NCBI GenBank assembly: GCA_964575675.1 | Contig: CAZNRY010000006.1 | Span: 1 to 44,769, forward strand | Source: CAZNRY01 sp964575675 | GTDB taxonomy: Bacteria; Eisenbacteria; RBG-16-71-46; CAIMUX01; VGJL01 | Length of the DNA stretch: 44,769 nt | Reading direction: 5' to 3' | In this document: positions 1-8,140 of the stretch, piece by piece | Numbering within the stretch: the first letter of the stretch is position 1 | Layout: each line of letters begins with the position of its first letter | Translations under genes and position numbers: made by a program | Notes under the pieces: generated by a model | What the model saw: the letters and a program-made list of their open reading frames with translations, nothing else | The model's database searches: none | Told to the model about the DNA's origin: nothing

Positions 1-218
1 CCTGCACGTAACGAGATCCTACCTAGGGGTTGCGATTCTAACCCTTGGCCTTGGTCGGTGAGGGGGTCGCCAAGCTTTCGCACCTGTTTGGATAAACCGA
101 TTGTCATCATCGTGCGCTCCGCGAGCCCTGCATTTCTGGCCCCATGACCCTGCGTGCCTCGCCCTCGACAACCTCGCGCCAGAATTGAGAAGCGAAACGC
201 CGCCCCCGCTGACCCCGG
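1..218. other. Non-coding flank, no gene recognised
   Basis: No reading frame here resembles a protein I know. An imperfect inverted repeat (22-31 against 40-48, CCTAGGGGTT / AACCCTTGG) could be the terminator of a gene lying to the left, but no T-tract follows it. The rest appears featureless. Confidence 0.4.
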
Positions 219-452
219 CCCCTTGGCGGGACCCCCGGGTTGCGGACGGGGCTGCGAAAGGACGGTCCCGTGATCACGGACGAGGGAAACCCCCCCCTCG
301 ATGTCCGCTTCGACGGGATTGCCGATCCCGCCACTCTCGAGGGTGCGATCAACGCGATCCCCGGCGTCCTGGACAATGGGCTCTTCGTCGGCCTAGCCGG
401 CCTGGTCCTCTCCTGCGCTCCCGGTGTCGACGAGGTTCGCCGCATCTCCTGA
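219..452 (+). pseudogene. rpiA: Decayed C-terminal remnant of ribose-5-phosphate isomerase A
   Basis: The frame running to the TGA at 450-452 reads like the last 70-75 residues of RpiA, the enzyme that interconverts ribose-5-phosphate and ribulose-5-phosphate. Recognisable pieces in order are LGGTPGLR, then VITDEGN (family VTDNGN), LDVRF, IADPATLE, AINAIPGV and NGLFVGLA. The similarity starts before any good start codon. In-frame stops lie just upstream (TGA at 210-212 and 186-188), and I find no catalytic N-terminal part in any frame of the first 200 bases. The TTG at 240 could only give a 70-residue fragment without the active site. It is most likely a relic left by deletion and frameshift. 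An assembly error is the alternative. Confidence 0.7.
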
Positions 453-624
453 GGCGGCCTGTCTCCGCTTCCGCGAAGCGGGTCCGGATTTTCTCCACGG
501 TTTCGATTCGCGCCGCGCCGATCGGGTGTTCCGTGTCCCTGCGCGGCGGATCAGGTATCCGGCCTGCTGCGCCCAGCGTGTAAGTGATTGTTATGGTGAG
601 CATTATGCATAGTACTGGATTCTC

Positions 625-653
625 TTGACGGGATAGAGATCATGCAATATAAT
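625..653 (+). promoter_or_regulatory. Sigma70-type promoter for the secreted protein gene at 755
   Basis: TTGACG (625-630) and TATAAT (648-653) are separated by exactly 17 bases and lie in an unusually AT-rich patch (about 590-720) of an otherwise GC-rich window. Transcription should start near 660. That leaves a leader of about 95 nt ahead of the ATG at 755. Confidence 0.75.
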
Positions 654-675
654 CTTCACCAAACGATAAGACAAT

Positions 676-746
676 GCGATAGAGACGCGGAACTTTCGTC
701 TCGATCGCACACCTAGTTGGAAACCAACCAACCGCCCCTGAAGGAG
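676..746 (+). promoter_or_regulatory. Structured 5' leader with two hairpins and a strong ribosome binding site
   Basis: Positions 676-687 pair with 697-708 (12-bp stem with one mismatch, 9-nt loop). A second small hairpin, GTTGG-AAA-CCAAC, lies at 716-728. AAGGAG follows at 741-746, 8 bases before the ATG at 755. No known riboswitch class was recognised. The hairpins may stabilise the mRNA of a highly expressed gene. Confidence 0.55.
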
Positions 747-754
747 AGAATCAC

Positions 755-1750
755 ATGCGAACAATTCGTGCGGCCATTTTAGGGTCGCTTACGGCCGCCG
801 CGATCTCCACCGTGCTTGCAGCGCCCATGGTCTCGGCCGCCCAGGACGGCGGAGGTAGCGGGGATCCCGGTTCCGGGACCCGCTCGCCGGGCGGGCAGAC
901 GGAGCGCATCCACCTCTACGGAGAAGGACCCCGCTGCATCCGCGTCGTGTCGGCGGGCGTGCGCACACGGCACGCCATCGTCCCGGGCGCCTTCACCGCC
1001 GGGGGGACGATCGTCCTCCCGCCGGGTCCAGCCGCCGGGAACATCGTCTGGGCGGGTCTATACTGGACGATCCTCAGCGACACGCCCCCGATCAACGCCG
1101 TGACCTTGAACGGCGCGCCGGTGGTGCCAATCGCGCTTCCCGTCACCGCCTCTCCCTGCTGGGCCGAGATATCCGCATACGCGTACGTCGCGGTGGTGAC
1201 CCCGCTCGTCGTGGCCGGACCGAACTTCGTCGCGGGACTGGACGACTCCGGCGCGTTCAACGTCTCCCCCGAGAGCGAGGGCGCGTCGCTCGTCGTGGTC
1301 TATGAGGACCCAACCTCGACGGCGTGCGAGATCATCGTCCTCGACGGCAATGATCTCCTGAGCATGGCGGGACAGGTGATCGACAACACGTTGCCGGTGA
1401 CCTGTCCGGTCGGAATGCCGGCCCTTCTGACCTTCATTGGCGGCGACGGGCAGACGGCTCCCACCTATCCCTACGCCGATGATCAGCTCTGGAACGGCTT
1501 GACCCTCGGCGACGGGGATGACTTCGATGCAAGCGATCCTGGCGCCCCGGGCGCGACCCCGGATCTCGCCTGGGACACCGACACCTACGGCGTGGCCGCG
1601 GTTCCTCCCTTCACCGCCTCGATCGCGGCGGGTACGACCTACGATTGCATCAACTGGGTCGCGACCGTGCTGGAAGTCGGCGTGTTCAACTGCCAGCCGA
1701 CTCCCGCGGAGTCGAAGTCCTGGGGGCAGGTGAAGAGCCTGTTCCGCTAG
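755..1750 (+). CDS. Secreted protein of unknown function with a SWGQVKSLFR tail
   Basis: The 331-residue product has a clear Sec signal peptide (about residues 1-29, MRTIRAAILGSLTAAAIS..., cut near VSA-AQ). The mature part is low in lysine and rich in Gly, Ala, Thr, Val and acidic residues. Segments such as NIVWAGLYWTILSD and EGASLVVVYED suggest a beta-sandwich surface domain like those in repeat or adhesin proteins that begin with an AYLYW-type strand. Several Cys residues could form disulfides after export. The chain ends abruptly in SKSWGQVKSLFR, a basic, aromatic tail that could be a sorting signal. The start is fixed by AAGGAG at 741-746 and the signal peptide. It has its own strong promoter and no operon partner. 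I do not know a specific function. Confidence 0.8.
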   Translation: MRTIRAAILGSLTAAAISTVLAAPMVSAAQDGGGSGDPGSGTRSPGGQTERIHLYGEGPRCIRVVSAGVRTRHAIVPGAFTAGGTIVLPPGPAAGNIVWAGLYWTILSDTPPINAVTLNGAPVVPIALPVTASPCWAEISAYAYVAVVTPLVVAGPNFVAGLDDSGAFNVSPESEGASLVVVYEDPTSTACEIIVLDGNDLLSMAGQVIDNTLPVTCPVGMPALLTFIGGDGQTAPTYPYADDQLWNGLTLGDGDDFDASDPGAPGATPDLAWDTDTYGVAAVPPFTASIAAGTTYDCINWVATVLEVGVFNCQPTPAESKSWGQVKSLFR

Positions 1751-1769
1751 GATCCAACGCGTAACCGAA

Positions 1770-1794
1770 GGGCCCCGGCGTCCGGCCGGGGCCC
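1770..1794 (+). terminator. GC-rich hairpin downstream of the secreted protein gene
   Basis: GGGCCCCGG (1770-1778) pairs perfectly with CCGGGGCCC (1786-1794), 20 bases after the stop codon. It is followed by CTCTCGTCC rather than a U-run, so it is a terminator-like stem rather than a textbook intrinsic terminator. Confidence 0.5.
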
Positions 1795-1830
1795 CTCTCG
1801 TCCCGCCTGCGGCGGGTGTCTGAACCCCGG

Positions 1831-1990
1831 CGCTCGCATCCGCGCATCCCGCTCGGATGGCTAAACGAGCAGCCATCCTCGCGGCCGCGCCGACTCGCGC
1901 TGGATCTCCTTGGCGGCCATGCAGGGGCGATGCCGGAGCGAGCTGCGCCATGCGCCGAGCGGAGGCACGCCCCTAATGGCCGTCCTGCGT
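1831..1990. repeat. Intergenic modular repeat, copy R1
   Basis: Positions 1844-1870 share a 27-base module (starting GCATCCCGCTCGG, containing GGCTAAACGAGC) with 29115-29141 and with the complement of 12239-12265. GCTCG and CGAGC within the module can pair as a hairpin. It fills most of the 312-base gap between 1750 and 2063, in which I see no gene. Confidence 0.55.
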
Positions 1991-2045
1991 AGGTCAGCTC
2001 GCGCTCGATCTCGTTTCTCGGATGCGGGCGAACCAGTCTAGCTGG

Positions 2046-2051
2046 TACAAT
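2046..2051 (+). promoter_or_regulatory. Possible -10 element immediately upstream of the 2063 gene
   Basis: TACAAT at 2046-2051 is a good -10 hexamer only 11 bases before the ATG at 2063, which has no Shine-Dalgarno sequence. Transcription from it would give a nearly leaderless message. No convincing -35 box is present. Confidence 0.35.
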
Positions 2052-2062
2052 CACTCCTTAGT

Positions 2063-5000
2063 ATGCGTCGATCCGAGAAGTGGCTGCTGGGCGTCTGTTT
2101 CTTCCTCTCGGGGTGCAACGGCCTCGTGCTCGAGGTCACCTGGTCCAAGGAGCTCTCCTACATCCTGGGCAACACCCTGTACGCGGTTTCCACGGTCGTT
2201 GCGGCGTTTATGGGGGGGCTCGCCCTGGGCAGCGCCTTGATCGCCCGGTACGGCGCGCGGTTCCAGCGCCCCCTGCGGACCTATTTCTTGCTCCAGCTTG
2301 GGGTGTCGCTTTGCGGAATCGCCTCGATTCCGCTCTTCCGCGCGACGACGCCTCTCTTCCGCGCTCTCTATCAGGCATCCGAGCCGGGGAACGGGTTCTT
2401 CCTGATGGCGAGATTCGCGGCCGTGTTCGGGCTCATGCTCCTGCCGGTCATGCTGATGGGGATGACGCTTCCGGTCGTGGTGGCGGCGTTCGGCCGCTCG
2501 AAGAAGAGCTACGACCTCGAGGCCGGGATGCTCTATGGGGTCAACACGCTGGGAGCGGTGATCGGTACCCTGGCTGCGCCCTTCATCCTGATCCCTGCGC
2601 TCGGGATCTTGCGGACGTGCGTCGTCGCGGGAGTGGCGGACCTGGCCGTCGCGGCGATCGCGCTCGCATTGGACCGCCGCATCGGTGTGATCGAGGACCT
2701 CCGGCGCGCGCAGGCGAAACCGGCGGAGGATCCCGCCTATCCCTCGCCCCGGGGGAGGATCCTGGCCGGCTGGACGCAACGACAATGGAGCGTGGGGATC
2801 CTCTTCGGCATCTCTGGCGGGGTGGCCATGCTCTACGAGGTCGGCTGGTTCCGTCTCCTCGGGCTCACGCTCGGGCCATCCGTCTACGCCTTCGCCGTGA
2901 TGCTCGCGATCTATCTCGTCGGGATCGGCGCCGGCAGCGCCTTCGCCGCGCGTTGGGCGGCGCGGACGCGGTTCGGCGGGCTGGCCGCCATGGCGGGTCT
3001 CGAGGCGCTTCTCGCTCTGATCGGCTTGCTCGGTCTCTGTCTGTCCAACGCATTGCCGGGCGCGAACGCCGGCATCTTTCGATGGGCGGTTCCGCATGTC
3101 GGGAGATCGGCGTTTGTCCTGAGCCAGATGGGGGTCGCGGCGATCCTCGTCCTTCCTCCGTGCCTCATCATGGGGGCGCTGTTCCCATTCGTCGTGCGCG
3201 CCGTGCGGGAGGCGGGCCGCGATGCGGCCCCAGAGGCGACCGTGGGAAGGCTCTATGTGTTGAACACATCCGGCGGCATCGTCGGAAGCCTTCTCGCGGG
3301 CTTTCTCCTTCTTCCGGCTCTCGGTGTTTGGAAGACGCTCGCGGTGGCGGGAATCCTGAGCGCTACGATCGGCGCCGCACTGGCATTCCTCGCCGCGGGG
3401 CGCGCATCGCGCATCCGTTGGGGCGCGCCGATCGGAATGCTCGCCGGGGCCGCCCTCCTCGTCGCCGTCGCACCCGATCTCAACCTTGCTCTCTTCAACC
3501 AAGGGCCCTACCGCGAGGTCTACAGGGGATCCAAGCGGCCCAGCGAGGCCGACGGCGCGGCTCAACTGATCTACCAGCGCGAGGGGATCAACACGGCGGT
3601 CGCGATCTTCCGGTACTTCGGGAGCGCGACCCTCTACGTCGGCGGCAAGCCGGATGCCAGCACGAATCCGGGCGACCTGCAGACCCAGAGCTTCCTTGGC
3701 CACCTTCCCGTCCTCTTTTGCAGAGAGCCTCGGAACGTCGCGGTCGTCGGATATGGAAGCGGCGCGACCGTCGGGGCCGTGCTGACGCACCCCGAGGTTC
3801 GGAGGGTCGACGTTCTGGAGATCGAGCAGGCTGTGATCGACGCCTCGCCATACTTCGAGAGCATCAATCAAGCCCCCTTCCTCGACCCGCGCACCCGGCT
3901 CATTGTGGAGGACGGAAGGGTCCATCTCACCTACGCCGACGCGCTCTACGACGTCATCACCTCCGAGCCGTCGAACCCTTGGATGGCGGGGATCTCGAAC
4001 CTCTTCACCGCCGATTTCTACCAAATCGTTGGCCGGCGGCTCGCACCCGGCGGGATCTTCGCGCAGTGGATCCAGAACTACGACATTTCCCAAAAGTCGT
4101 TCCAGACGATCCTCGGCTCGCTCCACGAAGCGTTTCCGCACCTCGTCGTCTTCCAACCGATTCCGGGCGATTTCATCGTGCTGGCATCGAAGCAGCCGAT
4201 CGCCGTTCCCTGGGAGGAGTTCAGCAGGCGCGCCGGGGGCGAGGAAGCGTCCGCTTCCTTGAGGAGAACGGACATCACGAGCCCTCTGCAGCTCGGCTTC
4301 TTCCTCGTCGGGCCCGAGAAGCAAACGATTGAGGTTGCAAGGGGGGCGAGCACGCGCAACACGGATGACAACGCCTGGCTCGAACACAGGATGCCGATCG
4401 AGATGATCCGGTCGGCTTCCGGCCAGGAGGCGTCGGAGGACGTCTCCTACCAGCTCTACCGGCTCGGGCAAAAGCAGCGGCTGCGCGCGACGCTTGCGAT
4501 GTTGCCGGGCGTCCCTCTCGATGATCTGGCGCTGGAAGTCGTGCGCTTTCCCTATCGATGGGAGCCGAACCCGTCGATCCCGCGCGAGGTCGATGACCGA
4601 TGGGGAGAGTTCCGGGCGCTGCAGTTGAGCGGAATACGAGCCGAGCTCGCGGCGATGGCGCGGGCCGACCTGGTCGCCGCAGTCGATTCGTTGGTGAAGG
4701 AGGCGGAAGCGTACCGGAGCAAACGCGTGCAGGCGACGGACGACCTGACCGCCGCGACCCGAGTGGGGGCCAAGCCGCCCCGCGAGGTCTTCGAGCGCGC
4801 GCTCGCGATGGCGCCCGATCTTCCCTTGGCACTTCTCTTGATGGGCGGGTATCTCGTCGGTCAAGAGGACCCGGCGGGAGGCGAGGCATTGTATCAGCGC
4901 GTCCTGGCGCACCCCGCCAGCGGGGCCTACTATGATGCCCTCCTCGGCTTGGCCCAGATCGCCTGGAGCCGGGACGAGAAGGACGCCGCTCTGGGGCTCG

Positions 5001-5173
5001 CGAAGCAAGCGATCGACCGCAATCCGTACCTTGGAACCGCCTACGTGATGAGCTCCCGGCTTCTGCTCAGCCTGGACAAGCCGGAAGAAGCCGCGCGGAC
5101 GCTCGAACAAGGGCTGAGTCTGAACCCCCACCACAGCCAGATGGAAGAGCTGCTCAAGATCGTCAAGGGATAG
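2063..5173 (+). CDS. Membrane-embedded spermidine synthase-like protein with C-terminal TPRs
   Basis: This 1036-residue protein belongs to the fused 'MFS/spermidine synthase' type. Residues 1-470 hold about 12 hydrophobic segments, beginning with FFLSGCNGLVLEVTWSKEL, the usual opening of this family. Residues about 480-720 form a class I methyltransferase-fold aminopropyltransferase-like domain: VAVVGYGSGATVGAV (near 558), the acidic strand VDVLEIEQAV, VEDGRVHL (near 615), then SEPSNPWMAG and LFTADFYQIV. Residues about 880-1030 contain TPR-like helices (ALAMAPDLPLALLLMGGYL, AIDRNPYLGTAYVMSS, LEQGLSLNPH). The substrate of the membrane-fused members is not established, so polyamine synthesis is only a family-based guess. 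The ATG at 2063 is chosen because the family N-terminus starts there. It is monocistronic and converges on the gene at 5312. Confidence 0.85.
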   Translation: MRRSEKWLLGVCFFLSGCNGLVLEVTWSKELSYILGNTLYAVSTVVAAFMGGLALGSALIARYGARFQRPLRTYFLLQLGVSLCGIASIPLFRATTPLFRALYQASEPGNGFFLMARFAAVFGLMLLPVMLMGMTLPVVVAAFGRSKKSYDLEAGMLYGVNTLGAVIGTLAAPFILIPALGILRTCVVAGVADLAVAAIALALDRRIGVIEDLRRAQAKPAEDPAYPSPRGRILAGWTQRQWSVGILFGISGGVAMLYEVGWFRLLGLTLGPSVYAFAVMLAIYLVGIGAGSAFAARWAARTRFGGLAAMAGLEALLALIGLLGLCLSNALPGANAGIFRWAVPHVGRSAFVLSQMGVAAILVLPPCLIMGALFPFVVRAVREAGRDAAPEATVGRLYVLNTSGGIVGSLLAGFLLLPALGVWKTLAVAGILSATIGAALAFLAAGRASRIRWGAPIGMLAGAALLVAVAPDLNLALFNQGPYREVYRGSKRPSEADGAAQLIYQREGINTAVAIFRYFGSATLYVGGKPDASTNPGDLQTQSFLGHLPVLFCREPRNVAVVGYGSGATVGAVLTHPEVRRVDVLEIEQAVIDASPYFESINQAPFLDPRTRLIVEDGRVHLTYADALYDVITSEPSNPWMAGISNLFTADFYQIVGRRLAPGGIFAQWIQNYDISQKSFQTILGSLHEAFPHLVVFQPIPGDFIVLASKQPIAVPWEEFSRRAGGEEASASLRRTDITSPLQLGFFLVGPEKQTIEVARGASTRNTDDNAWLEHRMPIEMIRSASGQEASEDVSYQLYRLGQKQRLRATLAMLPGVPLDDLALEVVRFPYRWEPNPSIPREVDDRWGEFRALQLSGIRAELAAMARADLVAAVDSLVKEAEAYRSKRVQATDDLTAATRVGAKPPREVFERALAMAPDLPLALLLMGGYLVGQEDPAGGEALYQRVLAHPASGAYYDALLGLAQIAWSRDEKDAALGLAKQAIDRNPYLGTAYVMSSRLLLSLDKPEEAARTLEQGLSLNPHHSQMEELLKIVKG

Positions 5174-5201
5174 TCGGCTTCCGGGCGATCATGCAGGGAG
5201 G

Positions 5202-5300
5202 CTGTACCGAATCGTCCGCCATGCGCCGAGTCGTTGCGCGCTCGCCTGGTGCATCCCACCACGCGCACCTGCTCGCGTGCGGCCGGCGTGATGCGCAACG
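5202..5300. repeat. Intergenic modular repeat, copy R2
   Basis: This lies between two convergent genes. The stretch from about 5236 (GCGCGCTCGCCTGGTGCATC) recurs almost exactly at about 29100, and with small changes at about 12150. An adjoining GCGCACCTG is also found in the R3 and R4 copies. It is probably a short structured element in the 3' region. Confidence 0.5.
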
Positions 5301-5311
5301 GCAAGCGGGCT

Positions 5312-8140
5312 CTAACGGATGACCGCAATCCGGCGGACGGCGTGCACCGATCCTTCCTGGACGCGAATCCAGTAGATCCCGCTGGGGAGATCGCGGCCGC
5401 CGGCATCCCGCGTAGACACGCGGAGGATGCGCGCGGCCGGCGGCGGCGCCTCGCCGCGGGTGAGAAGGCGCCCGCTCAGGTCGAACAGCTCCCATCGGAA
5501 GGGGGAAGCGAGAGGCCCGCTCCACTCGATCGTACAGGCGTCCCGCGCGGGGAGTGGGAAGATGCGCAGAAGAGGCCCATCGCGCCCCGCGGCGGCGGGC
5601 GCCGAGCCGTCGCGCAGGATGAGCAGAATCGAACCACTCGCGATCGCGTCCATCGATGAAGCGGGGAGAATGCGCCAGCTTCCTGCCGGACCATGGCTCC
5701 TCGATGAGAAGGGGCTCGGCCGCCGATCTTCTTCGCCGCGCGGGGGGAGACCCGGCGGATCGCCTTCGGCCGCAGACTCCCACAAGGCGAGCACGGCCGC
5801 CGACGAGAGGGGAATGACGGCCAGACCGTTGTCCGCCGCGAGTTGGAAGGGACTGCCGGCCGCGCGCCAGACGCCTTCATCCGGGAACGGGGGGATCTCG
5901 TCGATCAGCTCCAAGAGGCCGGCGGCGCCCATCGCATCGCCCCGGATCGCGAGGAGTTCGCTACCCCACGCGATCCGTCCTTCTCCGGCGCCGTCGAGCG
6001 CGACCGCACCGAGGAACCTCGTGTCGACGCGTTCGTTGCCGGTCCAATCGCGCGCGCGCGTGATCATCCTTCGCTCGCCGGATCCGGATGGAACATGATA
6101 GTGCGCGCGGTAGAGGAATCCTCCGGGATCGAAGAGCTCGGAAGGGACGCCTTGCCCGTCGATCGTGATCACCAAGCTGTCTCCCTGCAGCCGCTCGCGC
6201 GCCGTCACGTGAATGTCGAGGTAGCCGGGTAGATAGGGGTTGGCGGAAACCCCGTATCGAAAGATCGGGCCGGTCGCATCGGGGAGCAGGCGGATCAAGG
6301 ATGTGCTCGATCCCGTGGCGGCATGGTCGGGATCGATCATCGAGAGCGTTGTGAGATCCCCGCGAAAGGCGTTCAGCTCGAGATTCACTTGGTAGGGACT
6401 CCATGACGCGCCGCCGTCGGTCGTGCCGGCAAGGATCCCCCCGTCGCCGGATGCCCATCCGCTTCCGTCGGCCGCCAGCACGACCGAGCGGATCGTGTCG
6501 CCGAGGGTGTCTTGGGCGATCTCTTCCCCGCCGGACTCCGCCTCGATGATCGCGATCCCTTGCCCGGCGGCGACGAAGCGGTCCGCCTCTCGCCAGCACA
6601 GGCACCGGACGGCAGCCGCGCGTGGCGATTCCCACTCTTCCCAGGTTTGCCCTCCGTCTCGCGTCATCATGAACCGAGTCTGACTCGCGAAAACAGCGTC
6701 GAGCGAATCCCGGACAGCCATGGCGGTGATCGCCTCGGGCGCGGCGTGTACGGGGAGCCAGTCGAATCCGCCATTGGAGCTTCGCAGGATGGCGGAGTCA
6801 GCCCATGCCCAGCCGATGCCGGGCTCGGGAAACGACCATCCGCGCAATCCGCGCAACGCGCCGGGGCTGTCGATCTCGTCATAGGTCGCGCCACGGTTGC
6901 CGCTGTGATAGGTGCGCGGTCCACCCTCTCCGTCGAAGTGTAACCAGATCTCGTAGTCGCCCCGCGCGGCGATCTGCGCGAGGCGCTCGGCGGAATCGGG
7001 GATGGGTTGCCTGAGCCAGCGCTCGCCCTGGTTCACGCTCAGCAGGAGCCCCCGATCACACGCCCACCCCGTCGATATCGAACCCATCACGACGCGAGAG
7101 AAGTCGCCGCCGAGGATCTGCACCATGCTGTTTGCGCGGTCGGTGCTTCGATGGATCCTCTCACCGACCGTGACGAGATCGCCGAAGCCGTCGAAGGCGG
7201 CGTCCAGGAACATCCCCGCTCCGCTCGCGGCGATCCGCCATGAATCGCCCTCGTCGGCCGTCGCGAGGAGCAAGTCGCCGCAGGCGATGACGCCGAATCC
7301 CTCTGGACGAAGGAGGAGCCGGCGGGCCTGCGCCGCCCAGGGGGCAAACCGCGGCTCGGCGAGCGCGCCGTTCACGGGGATCCAGGTCATGCCGGCGTCG
7401 GCGGTTTTCCAGAGGACCAAGCTCGCCCGCTCGATCGCGTAGCCGTTCCCCGTTCGGGTCATGTCGAACTGGGAGGCGCGGAAGGGGGCCGCGATCCAAG
7501 CGGAGTCCGCCCTTGCTCCCCGATCGCCCTCCGATTCAGGGACGAGGGAAGAGCTGCGGGCGAACAGACTTCCGTCGGCGAGAAGAACGCAGAGCCGATC
7601 GTCGCCCGAGGGGAGGATGCGGTCGACCGGCGCGTCGCCGAGCGACGCGGATCTGGTCCATGCCGCGGGCGCGGCGGAGGGATCGACGCGCAAGAGCACT
7701 CCCTCGCGCGTACCGACCCAGAGGACGTCGCCTTGTCTGCAGAAGACCGCGCTCGGGGTCCCGAGCGTGTCGGGGGTGTTGAGCTCATCCCAGGTCCGCC
7801 CGTCGCGTGTTCCGAGCCACAGGCTGCCATCTCGCGTGACGGCTCCTTGGCGATCCAGGGCGGCGCTGAAGCTCACGACGCTGTCCGCGGCGAAGGGAGG
7901 ACCTGGATTGCGTATCGAGCCCGAGGTCCCCCCGTCCATGCTCACCCACTCGCGGCTCCCGACGAAATCACCGATCACGTAGAAGGAGGACGGCGGGACG
8001 GTCTCGATCCTGGAGCCTGATCCGGAAGGAAATGTGCGGATCTGCCAGCTCGCTGCGGCGGGGCAGGCGTCCGGGGCTCCCATCAGGCGGGCGAGCGCAA
8101 GGAGAAGCAGGAAGATGAAGGAAGCGGGTAACCGTCTCAC
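5312..8140 (-). CDS. Secreted beta-propeller (YCF48/BNR-type) protein with T9SS-like C-terminal sorting domain
   Basis: The start is the GTG at 8140, which overlaps the stop of the upstream lipoprotein gene by four bases (GTGA). The product is 942 residues. An N-terminal signal peptide (MRRLPASFIFLLLLALARLMG) precedes many repeated blade motifs of the YCF48/BNR kind: SGNRGATYDEI, RSSNGGFDWLPV, TRDGGQTWEEWES, TTDGGASWSPY. A longer in-frame extension to 8257 would run into the upstream gene and hide the signal peptide, so it was not used. The last 85 residues (from RIFPLPARDACTIEW through WELFDLSGRLL to LPSGIYWIRVQEG) match the pattern of T9SS type A sorting or FlgD-like tails. The protein is expected on the surface or outside the cell. 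Its ligand is unknown. Confidence 0.85.
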   Translation of the reverse strand: MRRLPASFIFLLLLALARLMGAPDACPAAASWQIRTFPSGSGSRIETVPPSSFYVIGDFVGSREWVSMDGGTSGSIRNPGPPFAADSVVSFSAALDRQGAVTRDGSLWLGTRDGRTWDELNTPDTLGTPSAVFCRQGDVLWVGTREGVLLRVDPSAAPAAWTRSASLGDAPVDRILPSGDDRLCVLLADGSLFARSSSLVPESEGDRGARADSAWIAAPFRASQFDMTRTGNGYAIERASLVLWKTADAGMTWIPVNGALAEPRFAPWAAQARRLLLRPEGFGVIACGDLLLATADEGDSWRIAASGAGMFLDAAFDGFGDLVTVGERIHRSTDRANSMVQILGGDFSRVVMGSISTGWACDRGLLLSVNQGERWLRQPIPDSAERLAQIAARGDYEIWLHFDGEGGPRTYHSGNRGATYDEIDSPGALRGLRGWSFPEPGIGWAWADSAILRSSNGGFDWLPVHAAPEAITAMAVRDSLDAVFASQTRFMMTRDGGQTWEEWESPRAAAVRCLCWREADRFVAAGQGIAIIEAESGGEEIAQDTLGDTIRSVVLAADGSGWASGDGGILAGTTDGGASWSPYQVNLELNAFRGDLTTLSMIDPDHAATGSSTSLIRLLPDATGPIFRYGVSANPYLPGYLDIHVTARERLQGDSLVITIDGQGVPSELFDPGGFLYRAHYHVPSGSGERRMITRARDWTGNERVDTRFLGAVALDGAGEGRIAWGSELLAIRGDAMGAAGLLELIDEIPPFPDEGVWRAAGSPFQLAADNGLAVIPLSSAAVLALWESAAEGDPPGLPPRGEEDRRPSPFSSRSHGPAGSWRILPASSMDAIASGSILLILRDGSAPAAAGRDGPLLRIFPLPARDACTIEWSGPLASPFRWELFDLSGRLLTRGEAPPPAARILRVSTRDAGGRDLPSGIYWIRVQEGSVHAVRRIAVIR

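Noticed and set aside
2051..5134. Very long antisense reading frame (1027 codons) opposite the spermidine-synthase-like gene
   Set aside because: It is extremely rich in Arg, Glu, Asp, Gly and Pro, has no domain or signal, and mirrors codon bias of the sense gene. Similar shadows occur at 35767-38115 and 40671-43415.
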